Origin: Scilla litardierei
Taxonomy: Eukaryota; Streptophyta; Magnoliopsida; Asparagales; Asparagaceae
Direction: 5' to 3'
Assembly (NCBI GenBank): GCA_030789695.1
Contig: CM061142.1
Coordinates: 565,989,281-566,053,280, forward strand
Length of the DNA: 64,000 nt
A program made the position numbers and the translations under genes. How positions within the stretch are numbered: position 1 is the stretch's first letter; each line of letters opens with the position of its first letter. The notes under the pieces were generated by a model. The model had not been told where the DNA came from and made no database searches. It saw only the letters and a list, made by a program, of their open reading frames with translations. Positions 56,001 to 60,016 of the stretch are shown here, piece by piece.

Positions 56001-57610
56001 GGTGGAGATGATTCTTATAAGGTCATGGAATTTATGGATGCATACGATGGTACTAGTGAACAAGACCATTAACTAATACCTAGACCTGAAGAAGTTTATT
56101 ACAATGGTTAGACTGAATGGTTCTTAAAGTAGATGTTGAAAATTAATGTTCATGAACTGATTTGCTGATTAGTTGGGTTGATGGACCTTGAAGAATCTGC
56201 TATTTAGAAATAGACGGCATTGAAAATTTCACTTTGATTTTATCAATGGATCATAAATGATGAATTTCCTCACAGAATCATTGTACTTCCTTCTGACATC
56301 TGGTTTGATCTTTTTTATCTGCACAAATTGGATATGCTAATTAGTTTCAGTTGGAGTCTTTGAGGAGTTACCTATGGTAGTGGATGAATTTTCTTCTTAT
56401 ATATAATACTGATTTCTGTAGAATTTTTCTTTAGGTTGTGGAAACAGTTTTGGAAACCCATGATCACAAAATTGATGATGCCATCCAGAGTCTCCATGGT
56501 CTCTGCCTCAGTGATGATTGTGCAAGAAATGAATCAGCGACTATTCACTCCCTGATACAATCCAACGATACTGTTGGTGAAGGTTAGGACATGATTTTTT
56601 TATGTCTTGCATAAATGCACCCCTCTTTGCGATACATGTATTTATGATGAAAGTATCTTTTGACCCTTAATCAATACTCTCATGCCAGGTGGTACAAATA
56701 CTCAACCATCAGAGCAGAAAGTTGTCGAAGATATTCAAACTGATGGTTTGGTACCTGAGTCTAGCATACCCCAAAATGGCACCCTGTGGGCGGATGTTTT
56801 TGTACAAGAAATGATGCACGCATCTAATTGGGATGATGTCCGAAATCGCACCATAAAGACATTGGAAGCATTTGAGAGAAGTGTTCTTGACCAGTCTACC
56901 GCATCAAAGGAGGTACTGCTATCAACGCTTATTTTGCTATGTTCCATGACTAGTAGTATAAAGAAATCAAAAAATTACATGTCGCCCGTCTGGCGTTTGA
57001 CATAGTGCAGCAGGAGATTGCCTCTCTTAAAGAGCAACTACAATGTGTGTTGAGAGACAACCAGATCTTAAAGAAAGCTGTTTCACTTCAGCATCAAAAA
57101 AACCTGGAAAATGAGGAGAAGCTAAAGGAAGTCCAGCAGCTAAAGCACATTATAGGCCAGTACCAAGAGCAAATTAGGACGTTGGAGGTAACTTGAACTC
57201 ATGATGCACTTGTTTGAATTATTTTATATTCCATAGTAGCCGGTCGGTTTTAAAAGGGCAGAGGCAAAGAATTGTTATGTTAGATTTATTTCTTAAAACT
57301 TCATGTGATTATGAACAGACGTGATTTTTATCCAGTCCATGAAGTCGATCCCAAATTTTTGGAATGAATGGTAAGATGATGTTAATGATGGATTTCTTTC
57401 AGGCCTCGGTGTACTAAATTGCACTTTATGCATATTTGCTTCCTTTTCTGTTTATTCTTCTAAAAAAGTTATATAATGATGTGGAGCGTTTGAAACTGAT
57501 CAGGTGTTAACTTTCGGATGCAGTTGAACAACTATTCGTTGCAAGTTCACCTGCAGAGAGCACATGAAGCTAGCTCTATTCCGGGTCGATTCCACCCGGA
57601 TGTATTCTGA
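24668..57610 (+). CDS. CUE-domain protein (ubiquitin-binding), five exons, 272 aa
   Basis: Joined exons 24668-24850, 56435-56582, 56689-56912, 57011-57187 and 57524-57610 give 819 nt, all with GT-AG borders and matching phases. Residues 1-45 are a variable N-terminus (MSAGICGKR). Residues 46-86 form a CUE domain with the MFP motif at 54-56 and a second half [14 protein letters not shown]. Residues 187-245 are heptad-like (coiled coil). The C-terminus is NNYSLQVHL...[13 protein letters not shown] recall this architecture and tail from the plant family annotated 'ubiquitin system component Cue protein' (Arabidopsis AT5G32440 type). CUE domains bind mono-ubiquitin; the plant role is not established to my knowledge. 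Intron 1 is 31,584 bp and splits the CUE domain after residue 61. Introns 2-4 are 106, 98 and 336 bp. No damage is visible in any exon. Confidence 0.9.
24942..24975. repeat. Poly-C run followed by (CA)n microsatellite
   Basis: About 17 C residues run straight into AACACACACACACACACA. Runs like this are unstable and error-prone in assemblies. Confidence 0.9.
25125..26123. mobile_element. hAT-like non-autonomous element (999 bp)
   Basis: The left end is CAGTAGCGGAGCCAGGAAAT and the right end, reverse-complemented, is TGGGCGGAGGCAAAGG; both inner sides carry GGGGGC tracts. Flanks TAGGTCTC (25117-25124) and TGGGTCTC (26124-26131) agree at 7 of 8 bases, the 8 bp duplication expected of hAT elements. 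The GGCGGAGCCAGG-type end is common in plant hAT derivatives as I recall. There is no transposase. It interrupts the TRIM left LTR. Confidence 0.5.
25969..26024. repeat. (GA)n microsatellite
   Basis: About 27 uninterrupted GA units lie inside the hAT-like element. Confidence 0.97.
26338..27268 (-). repeat. Tork-like 3' LTR
   Basis: 931 bp; the minus strand starts TGTTGTTTTTCGTGATTC and ends CCACCCCAACA. It is colinear with 43816-44766 but with many substitutions and small indels, so the insertion is old. TATA-like TATTTAAA (minus) is at 26830-26837. A palindromic GACCGAGTAG array lies at 26880-27240, upstream of it. Confidence 0.9.
27347..28036 (-). pseudogene. Copia RNase H domain (Tork-like), one nonsense codon
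   Basis: The segment 28036-27695 reads [20 protein letters not shown] and [20 protein letters not shown], the RNase H lead-in with its first Asp. A TAG then replaces the Glu expected before [16 protein letters not shown]. The segment 27688-27347 continues with [20 protein letters not shown] and KHIEVRDSF. These are the usual Copia RNase H motifs. The C-terminal end is altered. Confidence 0.85.
28219..28528 (-). pseudogene. Copia reverse transcriptase, C-terminal half (Tork-like)
   Basis: [20 protein letters not shown] is the classic Copia motif. The catalytic YVDD box reads YVED, so the first Asp is changed to Glu. It is the downstream half of the domain split by the SIRE insertion. On removing the insert and one CTCTG, the frame runs on from PEGFRV to [13 protein letters not shown] frameshift or stop ends it near 28219. 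Confidence 0.85.
28529..30274 (+). repeat. SIRE 5' LTR (1,746 bp)
   Basis: It starts TGTTGAATATTGG and ends GTAGGGCATTACA. The palindromic ACCGAC array is at 28954-29470, TATA box CCCTATAAATACG at 29521-29533. U3 is therefore about 1 kb, and R plus U5 about 720 bp. Confidence 0.97.
28954..29470. promoter_or_regulatory. Array of about 20 ACCGAC/GTCGGT sites in nested palindromes (SIRE U3)
   Basis: Five units of roughly 115 bp are each built as TTAGTCGGTC, 15-25 bases, GACCGACTAG-n7-CTAGTCGGTC, about 12 bases, GACCGACTAG; the first unit lacks its leading half-site. Every half-site contains ACCGAC, which matches the DRE/CRT core (RCCGAC) bound by DREB/CBF factors. The array ends about 50 bases before the TATA box. 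Pairs could also form cruciforms or RNA hairpins. The regulatory role is inference. Confidence 0.6.
30277..30289 (+). other. SIRE primer-binding site
   Basis: TGGTATCAGAGCC, complementary to the 3' end of plant initiator Met-tRNA, two bases after the LTR end. Confidence 0.93.
30302..32545 (+). CDS. SIRE-type gag polyprotein (747 aa)
   Basis: It forms the particle that packages the element's RNA. The ATG is 12 bases after the primer site. Residues 35-60 ([20 protein letters not shown]) open the Copia gag domain. [19 protein letters not shown] and [10 protein letters not shown] follow within 150-215. One zinc knuckle, [14 protein letters not shown], lies at about 306-319 (C-x2-C-x4-H-x4-C intact). 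Acidic Ser/Asp stretches (about 350-400) and a heptad-rich segment (about 400-540) come next, then a His/Arg/Pro-rich tail ending TWTWLPKV. Such a long C-terminal extension is usual in SIRE gag. It ends with TAA at 32543-32545, and pol follows in another frame. Confidence 0.93.
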   Translation: MSANDNKTVPPPSNYDTFRNREGASSVMEGRSSIRPPFFNGTNYGYWKCRMETFLRSASLWRTTMKEYNEPEEEDFEKWTTAEVAAEVSNAKAMNALQCALEPEDFNKICTCKSAYQIWNSLLILHEGTSRVRDSKLVVVTKDYEMFHMQQGEKMKEYYARFVDIINELEALGKIYTQKEKCLKLIEGLPSSWEKRTFAIEEGNDMNKYTVVQLMGTLMSYEVRKDSKVKLQEKMKSYLNLDAPKKKAIAFKAASSTSSDDEDSENELDLESMALMAKKFNRFFRKGNFKTKGKFGSSNASSSPLCFKCNKPGHMKAECPLNKQKEKWKAPKFDKSKKYKKGYKKGLVGATFTDSEDSSSGESDDEKVEQAHMCFMAREENDQGSSSSDDSNDESDEVTMDDLRNANSQLWSKYTKLVNRYTKVKDDLASIQTLPKNIITNNDTVVEELRNEIVNLKSKLEHVSIEDAEEHEIADLTSQNSTLSIENENLKSRVYVLTSQISALDTSLRSLKEKYEDTLGRINKFNKGKGHLDNILKDLLPAKHHIGLGYMMGNSSKSVTTFVRPTSEASTSGSKHSIGSSSTNGASTSSTPSFGKKPTLGGPPKKGHAYMYTNNMPRRNTRPTPPSHTYDDFYATHSRARAHQVRHPHARVSTHAYVHPPHHMNNSFRAPFHHVPYAYPQHASRRNQRSMHAPNRMMAPKIFTIWSPKDTSMDEKQMYMNAYFSDVVHSKNYVGKSKSTWTWLPKV
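32599..35715 (+). CDS. SIRE-type pol: protease, integrase, RT, RNase H (about 1038 aa)
   Basis: The frame is open from just after TAG at 32596-32598. The first ATG (32689) already lies inside the protease ([15 protein letters not shown]), so translation from that ATG would lose the active site. In order: protease DSG; GAG-pre-integrase [17 protein letters not shown]; integrase core with [21 protein letters not shown] and [14 protein letters not shown] with [48 protein letters not shown] and the intact IYVDDIIFG; RNase H with [27 protein letters not shown] and [13 protein letters not shown]. All catalytic motifs I can check are present. Gag-pol expression must use a frame change or other recoding. 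Confidence 0.94.
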   Translation, partial: VLKEKKKKRSIKFKFSSKGNWILDSGCSKHMTGDARLLSGVVPIANGNRVVFGGNESGTIIGVGKVGNPSKPLISDVYLVSGLNHNLISISQLCDKGYKVSFAKGLCHILRKDNEKLLFSGTRRKDIYILDLPKSYEQCLVANTSEQHLWHRRFGHVNFGTLYKLSKLNSIKGFPKLVFEKKSFCDCCQRGKLPKSSFKPKKSISTKRPLELLHLDLFGPTRVASLGNARYGLVIVDDYSRFTWVFSLCNKNEAFENFTIFVKKVQNLLGTTIVTIRSDHGGEFENESFETFCNEVGITHTFSFPRAPPQNGVVERKNRTLVECARTMLDDSQLGHQFWAEAVHTACYVFNRILLRPGTKQTCYELLFGRLPQVKHFRVFGSKCFIKNTYGSLDKFDPRSDEGIFVGYSTRSKAYRIFNKRTSTIEESLHVSFNEGFVPTRISNDNDSMDVLCDSFENSKSNDSIDSIETNPTNEVVENVPSDQGIPKRLHSVRDHPHEQVIGNIYDSVKTRSQVHRFANCAFASSIEPKNINEACEDSAWILAMEEELIQFERNEVWELVPLPSKNHTVIGTKWIFKNKTDENQVVVRNKARLVAQGYRQEEGIDFEESFAPVARLESIRLLLSFACHKNFKLFQMDVKSAFLNGDVVEEVYVSQPPGFVNEKFPNHVFKLKKALYGLRQAPRAWYDRLKNFLLDLNFKMGEADSTLFIKHANNDILLVQIYVDDIIFGATNFALCEEFSNVMKEQFEMSHMGELKYFLGLQIRQMNDAIFIHQTKYTVELLKRFGMENASGKKTPMSTTTHLDKDTGGKDVDIRLYRGMIGSLLYLTASRPDIMFAVCICARYQSQPKESHLVAVKRIFRYLSYTLDFGLLYPRSSTYELVSYSDADYAGCKSDRKSTSGTCHFIGNSLVSWFSKKQNSVSLSTTEAEYIAAGAACAQVLWMRHTLKDFGINCDTCPIMVDNQSAICLSKNPVHHSRSKHIDVRHHFLDDHVAKKDIILGYVETQKQIADIFTKPLKEDSFVRLRRELGIMGESEI
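35716..36474 (+). promoter_or_regulatory. Spacer with a second ACCGAC palindrome array and a gene-like leader
   Basis: From 35955 to 36200 two units of the same design as the LTR array occur (AGTCGGTTCA...GACCGACCGACTAG-n8-CTAGTCGGTCAGT...GACCGACTA). They can pair as long imperfect hairpins, and a weaker TAATCGATCGA pair follows. Then comes a CT-rich stretch (36235-36470) with several CTAGGG/TAGGGTTT phrases, like a plant 5' UTR. This could be an internal promoter for the third ORF; that is inference. Confidence 0.5.
36475..38202 (+). CDS. SIRE third ORF, 'envelope-like' position (575 aa), function unknown
   Basis: The open frame starts [14 protein letters not shown]; the second Met (36496) may be the true start. 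Residues about 40-85 are basic and Pro-rich with a [11 protein letters not shown] run that could be a nuclear signal. Residues about 125-330 look globular, with [20 protein letters not shown] and [13 protein letters not shown], resembling what databases call a putative plant transposon protein domain (from memory). A short heptad segment [20 protein letters not shown] sits near 420. The last 110 residues are Ala/Ser/Thr/Pro/Val-rich. I see no signal peptide, no clear membrane segment and no furin-like site, so 'envelope' describes position only. It is intact, and codon use looks normal. Confidence 0.85.
   Translation: MSCCAETMARTRIPITPSSPSPMTVDPISSDPEHPTLPKRRAKTTLPSSSSPPLKKKRATTAQPRGQPKPKPKPKPKAKILASQSSFHTPTDSDTEYNPETETHREPTPPIHPESSTHPRTSTRKPKGKGPMPVGGVDISLCRDDPLCLAAYNRIEHCPLLLEHFVQFSDFIGLADLLSSSGLLDYLRYDPKANPHPYPRLVKLFYANRIRAQYDQTHSVETPVLGTPIVLTAEILGEILGISSSGLLPSDISVDDISSLDQTILSEIFHQIPPAMIGVPSKSFKPNAWVLNLILKSCLLPKYGSSSLPSQPFLKLIYAIFMGSSINWARIILDKIDSFECIRKSNKSAHIPFPCMLTLVFRHFRVTLPRDDERPLGPPLNATAVKKSLAALRHVQRTTPSASVPASASASATPVATLDDVLRILRRHESRLARTEEVVCRMARRMGVELPPSVSEDEEFDEMAEEDIEELCRASTRAPEGTSAGTAAAGTSTSAPGVATSSGVPEPSAADPVSEPAHVSAAAASVETHAAVEPVAEISTPAPSIPSVETPLLPAEPESTPSTGPTDAADPASSS
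38203..39137 (+). other. SIRE 3' untranslated region with repeated polypurine tracts
   Basis: Non-coding and AT-rich. GGGGGAG recurs at about 38843 (CAAAGGGGGAGAGA), 38927 (CAGGGGGAGTTAAG), 39057 (CAGGGGGAGTAAG) and 39128 (AAAAAGGGGGAGAA). Only the last lies directly against the LTR start (39138) and is the expected plus-strand primer. A (TA)n run is near 38436. Confidence 0.8.
39138..40880 (+). repeat. SIRE 3' LTR (1,743 bp)
   Basis: Practically identical to 28529-30274, including the palindrome array and TATA box. It differs by A for C at 39764 and three fewer bases in the CACCCCCCC run near 40838. The CTCTG duplication follows at once. Confidence 0.97.
40881..41223 (-). pseudogene. Copia reverse transcriptase, N-terminal half (Tork-like)
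   Basis: [59 protein letters not shown] and IYMQQPEGF are the standard first half of a Copia RT. It is interrupted at PEGFRV by the SIRE element. The upstream link to integrase has an in-frame stop ([20 protein letters not shown]). Confidence 0.88.
41245..42360 (-). pseudogene. Copia integrase (Tork-like), broken
   Basis: The segment 42360-42145 reads [20 protein letters not shown] and [19 protein letters not shown], with the first catalytic Asp. The segment 42138-41245 reads [35 protein letters not shown] and the C-terminal [33 protein letters not shown] stop near 42140 separates the two. The D-D-E residues are readable. The tail carries a long acidic linker before RT, as usual. Confidence 0.88.
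42463..42933 (-). pseudogene. Copia protease and pre-integrase region (Tork-like)
   Basis: The frame continues after the protease active-site loop (LMDSGCSYH at the end of the gag frame) with a frame change. It reads [40 protein letters not shown] and [17 protein letters not shown], the usual Copia protease body and the lead-in to the pre-integrase zinc region. Confidence 0.8.
42830..43759 (-). pseudogene. Copia gag (Tork/Tnt1-like), about 309 aa, start intact
   Basis: It starts with ATG at 43759 and contains [59 protein letters not shown] and [19 protein letters not shown], the UBN2-type Copia gag. One intact knuckle, [14 protein letters not shown]. The protease loop LMDSGCSYH follows in the same frame, then a stop. 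In the living family this is one gag-pol reading frame. Confidence 0.88.
43816..44766 (-). repeat. Tork-like 5' LTR (951 bp)
   Basis: The minus strand starts TGTTGTTTTTTGTGATTC and ends CCACCCCCAACA. A primer-like CATATCAGAGCTT follows (minus), a mutated Met-tRNA site. The GACCGAGTAG palindrome array is at about 44380-44730. Confidence 0.9.
44948..45195 (-). repeat. TRIM 5' LTR (248 bp)
   Basis: The minus strand starts TGTTACAATCCCACTTAG at 45195 and ends ...GGGTCTCTAACGA beside the primer site. It holds three tandem copies of a roughly 45 bp unit ending TAGGCCTCTAACACT. Confidence 0.75.
45196..47071 (+). other. Intron 1 sequence, no element recognised
   Basis: AT-rich intron sequence. A short direct repeat, GGGCTCTGAAAACCTAGCAATA, occurs near 45995 and 46050. 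The longest frame (46606-46935) matches nothing I know. Confidence 0.5.
47072..49470 (-). repeat. Solo LTR, Tekay-like (2,399 bp), TSD AAGAT
   Basis: The minus strand starts TGTAATGGCCCAG and ends CTGGGTGTTACA. The perfect 5 bp duplication AAGAT occurs at 47067-47071 and 49471-49475. Length, termini and an acidic frame at 47338-47403 link it to the Tekay-like LTRs at 15764-18458 and 60017-62756. No internal region lies on either side, so it is a recombined solo LTR. Confidence 0.85.
47338..47403 (-). pseudogene. Acidic micro-ORF of the solo LTR, start codon lost (21 codons)
   Basis: The minus frame reads [19 protein letters not shown] then SC and a TGA. It aligns with MSDPEPEYQED of 16068-16166, the ATG being CTA here. 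The position, about 270 bases from the LTR 3' end, is also conserved. Confidence 0.4.
49715..49954. mobile_element. MULE-type MITE (240 bp)
   Basis: Ends GGGTAAATTGCACACAGACC and, reverse-complemented, GGGTAAATTGCACTCAAACC; the inverted repeat runs about 42 bases. GGGTAAATTGCA ends are common among plant Mutator-like MITEs as I recall. The flanks TTAAAATAA and TTAAGAGTA agree at 6 of 9 bases, a possible decayed duplication. Confidence 0.65.
49972..50352 (-). repeat. Reina-like 3' LTR (381 bp)
   Basis: The minus strand starts TGATGCGGACGCACCC and ends GGATCGTATCA... at 49972; the end is TACGATCCAAATCGTATCA, a perfect-looking short palindrome region. The last 94 bases of the pol frame lie in it. 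Confidence 0.9.
50259..50801 (-). pseudogene. Integrase C-terminus and chromodomain (Reina-like)
   Basis: It reads [54 protein letters not shown] and the chromodomain [20 protein letters not shown] then [16 protein letters not shown]. It is in the same frame as the integrase core upstream. A single TGA (about 50814-50816) in place of an Arg codon (CGA) before HRRDV separates them. The frame ends inside the 3' LTR. Confidence 0.88.
50814..51713 (-). pseudogene. Integrase (Reina-like), zinc and core domains
   Basis: [20 protein letters not shown] opens the linker. The H2C2 site is [18 protein letters not shown]...CDVCQRH. The core has the first Asp in [14 protein letters not shown], the second in [18 protein letters not shown] and Glu in [20 protein letters not shown]. 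All catalytic residues are in place. The link to RNase H is broken by a length change in a C-run (51724-51731 on the plus strand). Confidence 0.9.
51718..52713 (-). pseudogene. Reverse transcriptase (C-terminal part) and RNase H (Reina-like)
   Basis: [20 protein letters not shown], the catalytic [32 protein letters not shown] and [20 protein letters not shown] are [42 protein letters not shown] and [17 protein letters not shown] are RNase H with its acidic residues. The frame starts just past a 23 bp tandem duplication that shifts it out of the gag frame. Confidence 0.9.
52707..55529 (-). pseudogene. Gag, protease and RT N-terminal part (Reina-like), one long frame
   Basis: The likely start is ATG at 55529 ([18 protein letters not shown]), 12 bases past the primer site; the frame is open a little further upstream. 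A charged helical start is followed by a Gly/Pro/Arg-rich linker (about 130-330). The capsid has [29 protein letters not shown] and [20 protein letters not shown]. The knuckle is [14 protein letters not shown] (C-x2-C-x6-H-x-C-like spacing). The protease is [22 protein letters not shown] begins [20 protein letters not shown] and [20 protein letters not shown]. The frame is destroyed at GHYEFLV by the duplication at 52708-52753. Confidence 0.9.
52708..52753. repeat. 23 bp tandem duplication inside RT
   Basis: CACCAAGAACTCGTAGTGGC plus CCT occurs twice in a row (52708-52730 and 52731-52753). The length is not a multiple of three, so it shifts the frame. Confidence 0.95.
55541..55553 (-). other. 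Reina-like primer-binding site
   Basis: The minus strand reads TGGTATCAGAGCG, one or two bases from the LTR end, a Met-tRNA type site. Confidence 0.9.
55555..55935 (-). repeat. Reina-like 5' LTR (381 bp)
   Basis: Same length and nearly the same sequence as 49972-50352. A TATA-like stretch (CTATTTATATCTAGGG on the minus strand) is near 55800. Confidence 0.92.
55936..56434 (+). other. Intron 1, 3' end
   Basis: T-rich plant intron sequence ending in a pyrimidine-rich acceptor (GAATTTTTCTTTAG). No element is recognised. Confidence 0.7.
56435..56582 (+). CDS. Exon 2 of the CUE-domain gene
   Basis: 148 nt, residues 62-110 plus one base. [20 protein letters not shown] completes the CUE fold begun in exon 1. 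It ends GGTGAAG before GTTAGG (phase 1). Confidence 0.9.
56689..56912 (+). CDS. Exon 3 of the CUE-domain gene
   Basis: 224 nt; the acceptor is CATGCCAG. It codes [16 protein letters not shown], then the conserved block [20 protein letters not shown] and [11 protein letters not shown]. It ends in phase 0 before GTACTG. Confidence 0.9.
57011..57187 (+). CDS. Exon 4 of the CUE-domain gene (coiled coil)
   Basis: 177 nt, 59 codons: [20 protein letters not shown] to [12 protein letters not shown]. Leucines fall at heptad spacing. The acceptor is ATAGTGCAG; the donor is GTAACT. Confidence 0.9.
57524..57610 (+). CDS. Exon 5 of the CUE-domain gene (C-terminus)
   Basis: 87 nt including TGA. It codes [20 protein letters not shown] then GRFHPDVF, a tail strongly conserved in this plant family as I recall. 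The acceptor is TTCGGATGCAG. Confidence 0.92.
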   Translation: MNNYSLQVHLQRAHEASSIPGRFHPDVF

Positions 57611-57855
57611 AATCATTTCCTCCAACTTCTGTAATTATTTTTCGGTGCAAGCGATGAAGAGAAGTGATGCTTGTGTGAGCCTTTTTCTCTATGATGAGAG
57701 ATGTTAGGCATAGCAGCCCAAGTAAGTTGTGTGTTATTCCAGCTGATCCCTCGCTTCATCTTTTAAGCGTGGAGAATCGGCTCATAGGTTGCTTCAGTTT
57801 CATTCCCGGAAAAATTATCTGACTACCGCGTTGTAATAGATAAATAATTGTTGTT
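57611..57855 (+). other. Probable 3' UTR of the CUE-domain gene
   Basis: U-rich sequence after the stop, with TTGTAATAGATAAATAATTG near 57831-57850 as a plausible plant polyadenylation region. The end is inferred. Confidence 0.5.
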
Positions 57856-58199
57856 TACGATATATTTATTCTCATTTTTCTGGGGAAATTTTTTTTATGA
57901 TGTGAAATACCAGGGAGCATTAGGGGTGGTTTTGAAGGTTGTTGCACAAGAGAATTTTTCAACCGCATTCTTATCTCGATCGCGTCCATCAAGACGATAT
58001 GTTGTGGCGGTCTGATCATCCTTCTTGCCTCCATATTCGATATCCAGTTGTCAATTGTCTGTTGAGTTGATCCTTGCTACACGGCCTACATCTCTTACCG
58101 ACTAGGTCTTGTCTCGTATGCATATGATCATGGCAAGTGCCATTGGGCTTGGCTCCATGGTCCCCTCCGCGCAGATTACATCATGCCTTCGAATCCTGA
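57856..58199 (+). other. Boundary between the CUE gene and an Athila-like remnant
   Basis: Non-coding; no feature is clear. The upstream end of the retroelement remnant lies somewhere here. Confidence 0.4.
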
Positions 58200-59400
58200 T
58201 CGAACTCGTGTGGGACCAGCAAGTGTTTAGTGGATGTTCCCTAGGGAACTCTACATTCTACATGTTTACGTGCTAGAGCCTGATGATGGTCAGAGGCCTC
58301 CCGTCGAGCCACAGCCAGCTGAGATTCCTGTAGTTCAACCTGTTTCTGAGCCTTTGCATGTACCCAGCACATCTGTCTCCACATCTGTTCGTTCTGAGGA
58401 TTCCACATCTGCTTCTGTCTTTGAGAGTTCTGTGTCTGGTGCCATTCCTGATATTCCTGTGAGTGCTGAGCTGTCCATCCCTTTGAGCGATGAGTTATAT
58501 ATTCCTTTGTCCATTGAGATTCCTGCATCTCTTGAGATTCCGACGTCGGGTGTGATCCTACCTTCTGCACATATCCACCACACCCGTCGATGTTTCTATC
58601 TTTGCTGATATTGTATTCTCTGAGAGTGTCGTGGTGTTTGTCACCACATCTGTTGACACGACCTCTGTACCCCCATATGCTCCTGTCGAGACTCCTGTCA
58701 TTTCATCAGCTGTACTTGTGTCTAAGAGCATACCTGTGTCTCCGCCTCATCTGGAGGCTTAGCATCCTCCTGTGAGCCATGCTCCATCTTCACCCTCTAT
58801 CGTAGCTCTAAACATTTTTAGAGGTCGAGGGAGATCTGTCCATGCACGTCCCTCTTCTTCTACTACTGATGACACTTATTCGCGCTTACGCACGGTCGAG
58901 TCCGCAGTAGCTGGGATGAGAGGAGATTTTCGATCCCTTGCCCAGACTGTTGCTACCATGCAGCTCCGTATTGCTGTCATTCCTGGTATTCATCAGACGC
59001 TAAACCAGATCTTGGGCCTTTTGCAACAGTAGTGGCAGCAGCACGCACCACCCTCACCACCACTACAAGGAGGTGATGGTTCTGAGTCTGAGTCTGATGC
59101 ATGACCCCATCTCTCCCCATATTTTTGTTTGCCCTGCTGTCTTCACCTTTTCAGGGCACCATATATTCCAGCTTGGGGGAAGAGTATCTTTTGACCATTT
59201 TTGCATACATATCATCATTTTGCATGCTTTACTTGCATTTAATTATTAGTTATCATATAGATGCATTAGGATTTTATGTTATTATTATTTTTTATTTTGG
59301 ATCATTTTAGCATCCACACACACACCCATATCTTAAATGTCCATGTTTCACACTTTGCACATTAGGGACAATGTGATGATTAGCTTGGGGGAGTGAGTGT
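58200..59400 (+). pseudogene. Athila-like Gypsy 3' region with a third-ORF remnant
   Basis: Frames at 58234-58608 (PPVEPQPAEIPVVQPVSEPL, Ser/Pro/Val-rich) and 58772-59032 (YSRLRTVESAVAGMRGDFRS, IHQTLNQILGLLQQ) are broken parts of a low-complexity extra ORF. After one TAG the second runs on to an acidic end (GSESESDA). Then come AGCTTGGGGGAAGAG and, near 59340-59395, CACATTAGGGACAATGTGATGATTAGCTTGGGGGAGTG. 'Acattggggacaatgt ... ttgggggag' before an LTR is a signature I recall from Athila-type elements. Stops and missing pol show a remnant. Confidence 0.6.
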
Positions 59401-60016
59401 ACTCATGCACTTTTATTTTTATTTTTATTTTATTTTTCTTTATTTTTCAAATTTTTTCAAATTTTTTCACTTTTTTTCACATATTATTTTCTTTTAACCT
59501 TGCACCATATTTTCTTTACTTTTGGAGTGCTTGCATGTGTATATAGTTAGTTTTTACTTTTTTCTTATTTCTTTTACTTTCTCTGCTAAAAGTGAATTCG
59601 CTATGATGAATTAAGCTTGAAAATCACTTTAACTGTGCACAAATTCTTTCACCACATTGTTGTCTTTGTTTCTAATGTCATTTACAATATATTTGTGTGC
59701 ACTAGAGGAAAAGAACTTCCAATGTGATATTGAGTGTATATGACTGAATTTAATGTTGACACGTCTAGGAAGTACTTTATTGTATGCTATTTATAGAAAA
59801 CACACCAAGACTCAGCATTGACTGTATTTTATCTAGAGTATTGCTTTCATATCTATATCAATTCTTATTTGCATGAATTGTGTGCGAAATCTTCGGGTTG
59901 AATTAAATAAATGTCATTTGATATGAGTATATATGTTAGTCTGCTTTTAGAAATTAAATGAGTAGAAGACATTACACGGCAGTAGTTATGCACATACAAA
60001 GAGTGAATCGAGTAAT
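59401..60016 (+). other. AT-rich stretch after the Athila-like polypurine tract
   Basis: Possibly the start of the Athila-like LTR, cut off by the Tekay-like element at 60017. It has T-rich low complexity near 59405-59480 and no gene. Confidence 0.45.

Larger units (their letters stand above)
24851..56434 (+). other. Intron 1, 31,584 bp, filled with transposons
   Basis: Donor GTATAG at 24851; acceptor TTTTTCTTTAG ends at 56434. About 28.7 kb is accounted for by the TRIM nest (25096-45195), a solo LTR (47072-49470), a MITE (49715-49954) and a Reina-like element (49972-55935). That leaves about 2.9 kb of ordinary intron. All but the SIRE element are antisense to the gene or undirected. Confidence 0.88.
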
